A DNA stretch of 64,000 bases, from NCBI RefSeq assembly GCF_047495875.1, contig NC_092459.1, positions 17,593,795 to 17,657,794 of the forward strand, given 5' to 3'. Positions 25,601-35,840 of the stretch are shown here, piece after piece; position 1 is the stretch's first letter, and each line of letters begins with the position of its first letter. The notes beneath the pieces are model-generated. The model saw nothing but the letters and a program-made list of their open reading frames with translations, was not told where the DNA came from and did no database searches. This DNA is from Pithys albifrons albifrons. Lineage: Eukaryota > Chordata > Aves > Passeriformes > Thamnophilidae. Made by a program: the position numbers and the translations under genes.

Positions 25601-27157
25601 TTTGGTAACTATTCTGTATATACCAAAGTATAAATATTTACTTGTATTTTAGACATTTTATATGCTTTGTGCACGTGACCATAGAATGTTGTAACTAGAT
25701 GTAATGCAGATTAACCTCTGTTTTAAATCTCTCAAATTTTGACAGAACAACTGTGCCTTGGTATCACTATGATGAAGAAAAGACCACTGAGATTTTCATA
25801 ATTAGTTTTCTAGATCCCTATCTGTGAAGTGTTCTAATGATATCTCTGAGGAGAGTCTGATTTCTAAACATCAAAACATAGAACTGAATCTCAGCACAAT
25901 TTAAAGCTTTTAAAGCTTTTAAAGTTTTAAACTGAGAGCATAGCCTTGTTTGATATATAAGTCTGAATGTCATATGTCTGCAGAGGGCATAGGATATTGA
26001 TAGATAACTTTATGCCATGAAATACAGTATCAGAGGCAAGGCAACAACTTGGTATTAGCAGAGAAACTTTGTTGTCTTATCTTTATTTTGACAAGTCATG
26101 AATAACCTTTGGAATAAAATAGCAAGTTTCTTAATGTGACATGCATGACAGCTCTTTTCAAAAGAACTGAATATGCACATACTACTCCTGACAATTCTGG
26201 AAAAAGTTGTCCTTTCAAAGGTCTTACAGTTTTTGATAACATCAGGAATTACCCTTAGATATCCTATATTGTTCATATGTGTTAGTGAAAAAAGATTAAT
26301 ATTGTGGCAAGAAGAGTAACAATCACACCTGAAAACATTTTAATACCACAATAAGAAGTTTGATATAAAACTTCAGAATGGCATCCAGTATGTGTGCATG
26401 ACAACAATAAGATTTAAGGAGATTTTCAAAAAGGAACTGATGAGTTTTTACTGTACTCAAATTTTAAGCAATGAATCTTGTGAAGCATATAAAATTGCTT
26501 GTGATTTAGATGAGTACTCAAAAGCATTCATAAATGTATTCCAACTGGCATCTATGAATAAACTCTTCTGCTATGGTAATGGAATGAATTAAAGTAATCG
26601 ACATGATAAGTTATCCCTATTTTCATAATTTCATTGTCATTTTTTTTTCTCCCCACTCCAGTCTTGCTTTAACTTATTTGTAGCAAAACTGAAACACGAC
26701 ATTCAGTCTCAGATTTTTCTCCCGATTCTTAAAGATGACTTGTAAAAGGATCTCCACAAGGAAGTGGTTTTTTTCTTAAATGTATTTTTCATCATCACTA
26801 AGAGCAGCATTTGAGCGTGCTTAGGAGTATTGTCCTCAGGTGACATAGGGACACATTTAATCTTTATAAGAAGGCATATTCATCTGATAATGAACATTTC
26901 CATAGATTAACCATAGTGGAGGAGCAGGCATTCTCAGTCCACTGAGTGCACAAAACTTCACTGCAAGTTATACATTTTGTCCCAGCATCAGGGATTGACA
27001 AAAAATTCATCTTCATGGCATTTCAGTTGCTTACTTCTTACTGGCTGATAAAAATCTAAAAGTTTCCCTTGACTATAAACCAAACATATAAGAAATACTC
27101 CCAACTCTCTCAAACAGTGCAATTAGAACTGCTATAGATCAATTTGTCTGCCTCATC

Positions 27158-27309
27158 CCATTTTAATCCCATTTAATGTACTTCAGAGCTCACACTTGGT
27201 TTATATTTCACTCCATATTTTGGTAGAATTCTACCATTTTAATCCCATTTAATGTACTTCAGAGCTCACACTTGGTTTATATTTCACTCCATCTTTTGGT
27301 AGAATTCTA
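27158..27309. repeat. Tandem duplication, 2 x 76 bp
   Basis: Unit 1 is 27158-27233 and unit 2 is 27234-27309, directly adjacent. Both begin 'ccattttaatcccattta'. By my comparison they differ at a single base (ccatatttt versus ccatctttt). Such identity in otherwise unconstrained DNA implies a recent duplication. Confidence 0.95.
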
Positions 27310-27382
27310 CTGGGTATTGGTTTTGAATAGCATATTTGCTAATACAGGCTGCACAGAGCAGACAGTGATGTGGTGCTTATCA

Positions 27383-27680
27383 GAGGGACTTTTTATAAGA
27401 AGATGTAATGACAGGACAAGGGGAATGGCTTCAAACTGAAAGAGAGTAGGTTTGGATTTGATATTAGAAGGAAATTCTTTACTGTAAGGCTGGTGATGCA
27501 CGGGAACAATTTACTCAGAGAAGCTGTGAATGTCCCATCCCTGGAAGTGTTTAATGCCTGGTTGGATGGAGCTCTGGGCAATCTGGTCTAGTGAAAGGTT
27601 TTCCTGTTCATGGCAGGGGGCTTGGAACTGGGTGATCATTAAGGTCTCTTTCAACCCAGGCCATTCAATAACTCTGTGAT
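27383..27680 (+). mobile_element. CR1 LINE 3' fragment, plus strand
   Basis: Sense-strand CR1 tail with 'taatgacaggacaaggggaa', 'gaaattctttactgtaag', 'gtcccatccctggaagtg', 'gcctggttggatggagct' and the end 'ttcaataactctgtgat'. The 3' end is kept and the copy is about 300 bp long, 5'-truncated. Confidence 0.95.
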
Positions 27681-27966
27681 CTTACATATATTACATAGAT
27701 TAAAAAAAAATCTAGGAAAAAACATGCAGTTTAGAGCAACCAGAGGGACTTAAGTCTTCTTCTTCTCTTTCACTTCTAATAAAGTTAATATGGAAGATAT
27801 TTTAATTCATTTTATTTTAAAGAACAGTTTCTCATGTACAAATAGTTTGGATAGAAAAAAGTTGTTGCCCACATAGGATTAAAAACCAATAGAATTTCAA
27901 AAATTACCAATTTAAATCAAAACAGGAAAGTCCATTAGAGTTTCAGACCATCAACATTCCACAGGA

Positions 27967-28155
27967 ATACAGAATGGCTGAGGCTGGCAAGTACCTCTGA
28001 TGGTCATCTTGTCCAACATCCTGCTCAAGAAAGTTGTCCATGAGCAGTAACTTTTTGAATTTCTCCTAGGAGGGAGACTTCACAATCTCTCTGGGCAATC
28101 TGGTCAGCCTCACAATACAGAAGGTTTCCACTTCACACAGACAAACCCTGCTATG
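27967..28155 (-). mobile_element. CR1 LINE 3' fragment, minus strand
   Basis: Reversed CR1 tail with 'acagaatggctgaggctgg', 'gtccaacatcctgctcaaga' and 'ctctctgggcaatctggtc'. It is diverged and short, and belongs to a family with the 'tgctcaa' motif like the copy at 49391. Confidence 0.85.
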
Positions 28156-30479
28156 TTCTTTTTAAGAAGAATGCATACCTTTTTCATCCAAAATCCTGGT
28201 TTCTCCTAAGGAAAAAAAAATCTCCTCTCAGAAAAGCACATTGCTAACATTCGGTTATTTAATGCTTGTACCCTGATAAACAACCTTTCTAGCTTTGCTT
28301 TGCTTTATTGTTTAGACATGGATGGAAATGAACTGAACTGAACCATTTTCTGTTAATGGAAAGACAACTTGCTCCACAGGTTTGCCAGAGAGCACTTTGC
28401 GTTTACTTGCCTGTTTCAGACTGCTCAGCCTGAAAGTACCTGGAGCAATCAAATAATTATTGTGTGTAAATAAGCATAGTTGCACTGACATCAGTTATTT
28501 GTGCTAGCTGAAAATTTTGCTTAAAATATATTCCCAAAATTAGTTTATTTTAATTGATTTGGGGGGGAAGACAAGATGTATAAAATTTAAGATACTAGAA
28601 GGCAGTGCACTGTTCTAAAATTCTGAAAGAATAGGAAAAGGGATGGGACCATGAAAAGTGTGGAAATAAAGACATGAGACTGTATATATTCTCAAGGGAT
28701 GAAAATATTTACATTAGAAAGTCAATCAATACAAAACATGCATTCTGTCCATTTGTTTTCAGTTGAATTTAATACTAGCAAACTGAAAACCAAGACACTT
28801 TTATAATCCAGAGGGTGTAAAATAAATGAACAGAAATTCACTGTCATATCTGATTTTTTAATCAAAACAATTCCTTTAAAAAGTCCCCACTGTGTTTTCA
28901 ATTATTTTTAAAAAGCAAGGCGTTTCTTTATTCAGAATTACACTATTAAACACATTATGAATTTCAGTAATAACATTGAAATACTTTTAAAACTCTGGAC
29001 AGTGTCTCATATGGTTAGAAAATTGGTAATTTTTTCAAGTGGTATGGAAATAGAAGACAGTTTTATGAAAAACTTAAAGTATATTATCAAAAGCCATAAC
29101 AAAAAAAAAACCAACATTATTAGAGCATAAGGCAGCAGTTCTGCAATCACTTAAACAGGTGTTTGAGCAGATAAATGATCTTCCCAAAGAATCTGGACAA
29201 CTCACAGTCTGAAAATACAGCTCAGATGTAATTGTTTGCAAAGCTGGGATCTGTTTTTCTTGCTTTTCATCTTTATCACAATACTTTTGTAATGCTTAAA
29301 TAAATATTGTCTAGCCAGCTAACTTTAAGGATAAATCTAGACATGTTAATGGGTTGTGGCATATTCAGATAAATGTTTGTAGTACTTAAGGATACATGCC
29401 ACAGTGACTGACATAGTCAAATATGGCACACAATCTGTAAAAGGAAAATAAAAGAAAGAAATTCTGGAACAAAACCAAAAGAAGGGATGTAAGTCTTTCC
29501 TTAATAGGCAAAAAATATGCATATTCACTATGAGATCTATAGGCCATAATATTACAGTGCCATGCCAGGAGCTTGCACTGACTGCAATATGTAAGAGAGA
29601 GCTTTCTCTTTTTGAATTGAAAATGTCTCAGTTTAGAAAGCTATATTCATACAAAAATTCCTTGGGATTTCAATGAGAGTTTTCCTAAGAAAACAATATG
29701 AAGTTGGACAAAGTAAACAGGCTAAAACAATCTCCTTTCTGCATAATTCCTAATCATGTCTTATGTCCCATCTGAAATTAGTGATGGAGCTGAATGCTAC
29801 TGAGTATCCTTTTAACAGCCCCTTTGAGCTGCTAGAGGTGGGACAATCAGGTAGGCAAAGCGATATTGTGAGATACACAGTAACCAATCAAGACTGTCAT
29901 GAGAAGCAGCAGACTTATGGTGAGGATGGTACAGCTCTCAGAGTTCTCCAGTCCTCGGTGCAAACTCCAAATGTAGCCTGCTATGGGACTACAGAATGCA
30001 CATTAAGAACATCCCCAAAATCCCTCTCAGACTCCCTTAGTCCACATCAGGGAATCCATTTCTCCTAGGCATTTTTTACTTCATTTCATGTAGTTCTGTA
30101 TTCTTCCAGTAGGCTGAAAGAATGCCAGCCACATAAAATTCTAGAGAAATTCCTAACTGTCAGCAGAGATTTTCACAGCAACAGTGGGTCTTCAGTAATG
30201 ATTGAATTAAAGAGAGAGGGAGGATGTATACAGGCAGGCCCTTTTGGACCACAGTTGGAAGGATGCTCTGGATGGTGGAGGGGGTTTCTCTATCTCTATA
30301 TAGATTATTTTTGGCTTTAATGTCTTCAAACTTCTTTGTTCCTCAAAAAGCCAGTTTCTGTTCTCTAGTAAGTGCAAATGATAGGGTCCATTTTTGGCTC
30401 TGTTCAGAGCGACCAATAGGAAGAGAAATTCTGTTTCCTACTTTAAATATCTGTTTACACACTTTCAAAAGCCTGTGTG
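28156..30479. other. No gene seen
   Basis: AT-rich DNA. A 101-codon plus frame at 29763-30068 lies in slightly GC-richer sequence, but I see no convincing splice acceptor, start context or family motif. Confidence 0.4.
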
Positions 30480-30910
30480 GTACCTTTCCTAGATCCACTG
30501 TTATTTTCCTCATCATTCACAGCTATAAGATTCATAGGCTTAATACTTTTACCATATTTAATACACTGCTTTGGACTGTCTGGTCTGGTACAGACATGAA
30601 GCCTCTAATCTTTCCCTGTTCCACAGTTTTTAATTTACTTCATAGGAAAAATTACTGTTCGTTACTCTCTGGGGTTCGACCCTCCATTTATTTGTGTGAA
30701 TAATGAAGCAAAGAATTCTTTCAGGCTGTCAGCTACAGTATCTGTCACTAGCTTCCCACTCATCCCTTAATGGCTCAAGTAAATCCTGACAGAGCTCTTG
30801 GCTTTTTATATATTTAAGTAGCCTGTCATGTTTTATATTTAGTTCCCTTGCAACACTGTTTACTATTTTAATTCCCAGTTTTGTCATTCTGCATTTCTCT
30901 TGGATATCTG
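30480..30910 (-). mobile_element. Ancient CR1-group LINE fragment, minus strand
   Basis: On the minus strand, about 30745-30660, one frame reads LVTDTVADSLKEFFASLFTQ. This matches the conserved spacer between endonuclease and reverse transcriptase in CR1/L3-type LINEs ('...A..LN.FFASVFT'). Just upstream on the minus strand, weaker matches to the 'FYRYIK..K' and 'G.LVTD' blocks are split over frames. Homology below about 30640 is uncertain. It is highly diverged, consistent with an old amniote CR1/L3 copy, and much older than the other CR1s here. Confidence 0.6.
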
Positions 30911-30961
30911 ATCACAAATAAATATGGATCTAACACCTAGACATGTAAAACCTTAAAAAGT

Positions 30962-30990
30962 GGGAGGTGGGGGCGGGGGTGGGGGAGGTG
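30962..30990 (+). repeat. G-rich tract, possible G-quadruplex
   Basis: A run of G-tracts (GGG, GGGGG, GGGGG, GGGGG) separated by one to four bases within about 29 bases. This satisfies the usual four-tract rule for a G-quadruplex on the plus strand. Confidence 0.7.
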
Positions 30991-31518
30991 GATTGTAGTG
31001 AAGTAAACAACCAGTCTGATCAGAATCCCTGTTCTTTACCCAGGTCCTGAGGCATTCCATGTTGACAGTAATGAAGAACCATTTCAGATAAAGTCCTCTC
31101 AAACTCTCATCTCTTTCAGCCTATTTTATATTAATCTATGGAGAAACTTCCACAGATGTCACAAAACCTTGCAAAATCCCTTCTTCCAAGCTTGATTTCA
31201 GCCCAGAAACCTTCAGCAGATATTTTATTTGCTTTGTTGTAACAGAATCTACAGAGTCCATAAGTTTCTAGGAATACTTTTCATGGTAAGGACTGACTTC
31301 ATGTCAGTTCTGCATTGTTTCACAGTCAGTCAGGAATTCCTCAACAAGGAATAGCCCTTCAAGAACTTCTCACATATCATCTCAAGGAACAGTCAATCTC
31401 CTTCTATGGGTTTCACCTGTCCAGGCTGTCCCTGCCAAAACCAGCAACAATTTTCCCTCTGTTGCTCTGTCATACACTTTTGTGGGAAGAAAACACAGTA
31501 CTTTACACACACAAACAC

Positions 31519-31541
31519 AAAAAAAAAAAAAAAAAAAAAAA
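31519..31541. repeat. Poly(A) run, 23 A
   Basis: Uninterrupted A run preceded by a short CA-rich tract (acacacaaacac). No retrogene or LINE is recognised directly upstream, so I read it as a simple repeat. Confidence 0.85.
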
Positions 31542-31800
31542 TTATCCGTGAAAACAGAACCTGTGTAGTTTTAGTGTGATTCAGTCTTCCAGTCTCTAAA
31601 ATACTTGTGATATATCTTTCTTTGGATAGAACTATAACTAAAAAGTACTGAGGCCATGGTGATTTTTAGATTCCTCCTTCTTTTTCTCAACTCTTATCAT
31701 GTTTTTCATATTACTTTTTGACAGACCTACTATTGCCTTTTTTGAAAATGATACATATGCTGAATAGGAAGAGTAGAGAAAATTGTATATAATCATGTAA

Positions 31801-32127
31801 TCATAGAATGGCCTCAGTTGGAAGTGAAAAAAATCATCCAGTTCCAAGGCCCCTGCAGTGGGCATGGACACCTTTCACCAGATCAGGTTGCTCAGGTCCC
31901 TATTCAACCTGACACTAACACTTTCACGGATGAGACATCCACAGCCTCTTTGGAAAACTGGTTCCAGTTCCTCCTCACCAAGAATTTATTTCTAGTGTCT
32001 AATCTAAACCTATCCTCTTTAAGTTTTAAGCCATTCCCGTTTGCCTTGTCACTACAGGCCCTCATTAAAAGTCTCTCTCTGTATTTCTTGTAATCTCCAT
32101 TTGGGTACTTGAAGGCCACTATTAGGT
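31801..32127 (-). mobile_element. CR1 LINE 3' part of a 5'-inverted copy, minus strand
   Basis: Reversed CR1 tail starting 'tcatagaatggcctcagt', with 'atccagttccaaggcccc', 'gagacatccacagcctcttt' and 'gtctaatctaaacctatcct', ending near 'ttgaaggccactattaggtc'. At about 32128 the sequence switches to sense-strand CR1 from just upstream in the element. The two parts together look like a single insertion with an inverted 5' segment. Confidence 0.92.
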
Positions 32128-32231
32128 CACCACCCCAGCACAGGAAAGAGATGGACATGTTGGATCGCATCCAGAGGAAGCTCATGAAGATATCTAGATG
32201 GTTGTATCATGGGAGAGAGCGGAAGGCTTAG
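32128..32231 (+). mobile_element. CR1 inverted 5' segment, plus strand
   Basis: Sense CR1 ORF2 with 'ccccagcacaggaaagagat', 'gacatgttggatcgcatcca' and 'gaggaagctcatgaagat', ending near 'ggaaggctta'. In the intact element this lies just upstream of the sequence that begins the neighbouring minus-strand part, with roughly 45 bases missing between them. That is the geometry expected from twin priming during target-primed reverse transcription. Confidence 0.8.
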
Positions 32232-32261
32232 ACAAAGTTAATAAAACAAACAAAAAAAAGC

Positions 32262-32980
32262 CCTGCCATTGAGCCACAAGGTGCAGAAAGGACTCCCTTG
32301 CTCTCTAAATTCCTCCTCAGAGAAGGGGTTAGGTGTGTCCAAATCCTATCCTAGCCTCAGACTGTGTCAATGGTTTAAATTTAAGGAATTACAGAGGTGT
32401 GATTAAAACACTGTGTCCTTCAGGTTTTAATGATGGCAGAACAGATATATTTATATCAAATTAATTATTTGTTATGATAAATGAATAGACAAGTAAACAG
32501 AGAGAAAACCTTAATCAGAATTATTTGCTACACAGTGTAAAAGCTAAAAATCTACTAGTACAGTATAATACAACATAAAGTAATATAGTGCACTGTAACA
32601 AAGCAATTATATTAAAGCAGTTGTATCAAAGCTAGCAAAAGAAACCATAATTTAGTAGAGATTGACATAACTCTATGAGATAGTAGGCAAATCTCTTCCT
32701 CACTTTCTCTTAACCCCTGGGGGTAACCATGAAGAGGGAGAAGCTCCACTCTTCAAGAAGTATGTGAAAGAGTTTGCCACATGAAAGTTGGACTGGGTTT
32801 TTATAGTTATAAAGTGATGGACTGGTAGTCACAGATTCACAGGCCAGCAGACTAGTTTATCTGTCAGATCCTGCTTTAAAAACTAGGATGTGTGTTTGAA
32901 GTCTGGTGAACCAGGCTGGTTTTAGCATAATGCAACAGCAAAACAGCACCCTGGCACCAGCAGCTGAACTTGCATGACAG
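32262..32980 (-). mobile_element. LTR of an endogenous retrovirus, minus strand
   Basis: About 700 bp resembling a common songbird LTR read in reverse: 'ccacaaggtgcagaaagg', 'cttgctctctaaattcctcc', 'ttaggtgtgtccaaatcc', 'cccctgggggtaacc'-type and 'aaactaggatgtgtgt' blocks, ending near 'ctggcaccagcagctgaac'. On the minus strand a TATAAAAA box lies at about 32805-32797 and an ATTAAA further on. The exact ends and any target duplication are not clear. The left end sits about 30 bases from the CR1 inverted segment. Confidence 0.65.
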
Positions 32981-33049
32981 CTTGCATGGTGGCTTGCATT
33001 GTGTGCATTCTCCCATCGGATTCTAGGCCTTGTCAGGGTGGGCTATCCT

Positions 33050-33458
33050 TCCACAGGCTGGAACACCTGTCCTGTAAAACCAGGCTGGAAGAACTGGAGT
33101 TGTACAGTCTGAAGAGAAGAGAAGGCTCTAGAGAGATCTTATTGCAGCCTTTCAGTACTTAAAGAGGCCTACAAGAAAGCTGAAAAGGGAATTTTTACAG
33201 GGGCATGTATTGATAGGACAAGGGAGAATGGTTTTAAACTAAAAGAGCATAAATGCAGCCAAAATATAAAGAAGTTTTTTTAGAATTAGGACAGTGAAAC
33301 AGTGGAACAGATTGTCTAGAAAGGTGGTAGATGTCCCATCCCTGGAAACACTGAAGGTCACATTGTATGGGGCTTTGAAGATATTCCTGGTAATTGCAAG
33401 GGGTGGGATTAGATGACCTTTAAAAGTCCCCTTCAAACCAAACCATTTTATGATTCTG
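33050..33458 (+). mobile_element. CR1 LINE 3' fragment, plus strand
   Basis: Sense CR1 from ORF2 ('caggctggaacacctgtcct', 'cagtctgaagagaagagaag', 'attgcagcctttcagtactt') through the C-terminus and 3' UTR to the tail 'accattttatgattctg'. The 3' end is intact and the copy is about 410 bp. It overlaps in element coordinates with the inverted segment at 32128-32231 by roughly 25-30 bases, so the two are more likely separate insertions than one element split by the LTR. Confidence 0.93.
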
Positions 33459-34522
33459 TTTTTATTTAATTTCTCTTAAAACACCTCACTGGTGCCAGAG
33501 ACAATATACAATATCGATCACAGATTATGGTGAAGTCCCTTAGTCACTGGAAACAACCTGCATAGCTGCAAATGAAAGCTTTTTTTTTTTTGCCTTTTTT
33601 TTTTTAATATATACAAGATTTGTGGCTGAAAGATGAAAAATAATACTAGAAATAGTAATTTATTGACTGCAAACTGGTTTTGAAAGCCAGATTGGACTGT
33701 AGCAGTTGAAATACCTGTACATTTTTAACACTGATCACTATATATTTCTACATGCTCTTTTGCTATTCACATTAAGTTCCACTGAAGTCATCATCTGAGC
33801 AAGGAAAAATACACATACATGAAATTTGTTTTTGTGATTTATCAGTATGTAAATCATGTACATTACCCAGATCTCTTGGCCATTCAGAGATAGGTGGAAA
33901 CTGTCTGTTCATTTCTAATCAGTTAGAGTAATTTTGTGATATTTCTGCAGACCAAGAATTGAAATAAAACATAATTATGTGTGACAGGTTTTTTTAAAGC
34001 TATTGAAGCATCTAAATTAGAAGGTAAGTTATTTGTCTCAGTTTTCTGCAGGTTCCAGGAAGGGAAAGAGGTAAATCCCCCCAGCAATACAGGGAGTATT
34101 AGCAATTACATTTGCAGTTCAGATGGGTCGAATTAGGAGACAGAAGCATATTGGTTTTGCACATAACCTCCTTATGGAGTTTTCTTTGACAATTAGCAAA
34201 CTTAGGTCAGTCAATGCTTTACAAAACTATTTGTATACCGGATATGTCAGATGAATAACCTACTTCTATTAGCACTAAAACAGTACAGTTTGACAATCTC
34301 TCTTGCCTTGAAATCCTATTTCAAGATAACTCAATTTTTGTTTGCTGGAGTGTATGTCCAGCAGTACATTATGCTCTAGCTTTTATACTAGTAGTCTTTT
34401 CATGAAGAGTTTGTGTATGATGCAACTCTTGGATTCCAGACCATTATGAATTTATGTTCCAAATGTCGTATACTGAATCTTCCTACCTTCTCCAATTCTT
34501 TAGAGTTTTCACTTAAAAAAAA

Positions 34523-34676
34523 ATATTTTTATATATGTATATATTTATATGTATACATATATTTCTGTATATAAATAAAAATAGATATTAGAATATATAG
34601 AATTATATATATAAGAATATATAAAATATGTAATATATATATTATATATGTAATACATACATATATATATACACAC
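34523..34676. repeat. AT-rich low-complexity tract, (TA)n-like
   Basis: About 150 bases almost without G or C, built of TATA, ATATAT and TATGTA units with many self-complementary stretches. Confidence 0.9.
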
Positions 34677-35796
34677 TTTTGACACATAATGGTCAGCAAC
34701 AAATGAAAATCTATTTTAAATAGTTTCTCTAGCATGAAGGTATACTAGTAAGATGAAACTATCTGAGAAGTTGTTTTTTTTTAATTTTTAGGAGCTTTCA
34801 GCAAAAATCCTTGTCTAGAGAGATCTGTTTTTAATTTTTTAACTTTTATGTAAAAATTATTTTGATCATGACACCTTATCAAATTAGTGTTTAACTTACA
34901 TCATAGCAATATTACAGTGTTTGATTTAATGAGCAGTCTCCCACGGAGAGGGATTTGTAAATGAAGAGTGGCATTCATTGCAAGAAATCTACAGATACAA
35001 ATGGAATAATTTTGTGTTGCTATTCCATAAATACGTCATTTTTTTTCTCTAGCAGAATTGCACTGGGGAGAACCACAGAATACAATAAATCTAAAGGAAA
35101 ATTTTTTTTTCATTTTATGGTGATTATGTTTTATAAGGGCATGAGTTCTTTGTTGATAATTAAAGCATATTATGAAGTTCTGTAAAATAAAAATCAATAT
35201 AAGGAGGGACATATGATGGAATATTGTTATTTTTCAAGCTGACTTTTATTTTCAGTGTAGCATACAGAAAGGAGGGAAGATGCTAACTTTCAAACCCTTA
35301 GTTTCTAATTGCTGTACAATCTGGAGGGCATGTCTTCTAGTGTATCATAAGCAAGGCAGAAATTAAAATGGTGATCTCAGCTTTTATTGACTTATATGAT
35401 TATCTATACTGGTGTTTCTAGAGCTATATAATTCAAGTCACTGTCTCCTAAAAGGTTTGAAAGAGCTGATGTTAATAAGAATAAAGTGTGAAAAGTAAGA
35501 AATATGAGAAATACATTCTTCTTTATAATACCATTTTGTTACAAAAAGAAAGGAAACTGCTACAGTGAATTTTAGCATTTAAGAGAATCGGTCTGGTCTT
35601 TGTTTACAGTCAGTATTGAGAAAAGGTCACTCAGAAGTAGTTTTGCCTCCTGCTAGGGTAGATATCTTATGAAGCTTCAAGAATTAAATACATTTTAGAT
35701 AGTAAAAGCTAAATTGGATTAATTATATGAATTTTAAAAAAATACTTTAATTACTTTTCAGATTTTGTGAGCACCAGATTGTCTAATTGCAAGAGT

Positions 35797-35840
35797 CCTC
35801 TCTCTCTCTGTCTCTGTCTCTCTCTCACTCTCTTTCTGTC
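35797..35840. repeat. (TC)n microsatellite with TCTG units
   Basis: Imperfect TC dinucleotide repeat about 44 bases long. Confidence 0.9.

Larger units (their letters stand above)
20131..27157. other. Long AT-rich interval, no gene or clear transposon
   Basis: About 7 kb without a recognised CR1, LTR or SINE. It contains a (GTT)n tract, two A/C-rich tracts (listed separately) and a 106-codon plus frame (24996-25316) with no family signature. This could be intronic or intergenic. Confidence 0.45.

Noticed and set aside
30224..30703. 159-codon plus-strand frame
   Set aside because: It overlaps the ancient LINE on the opposite strand and has no conserved motif. Long chance frames antisense to old ORFs are common.
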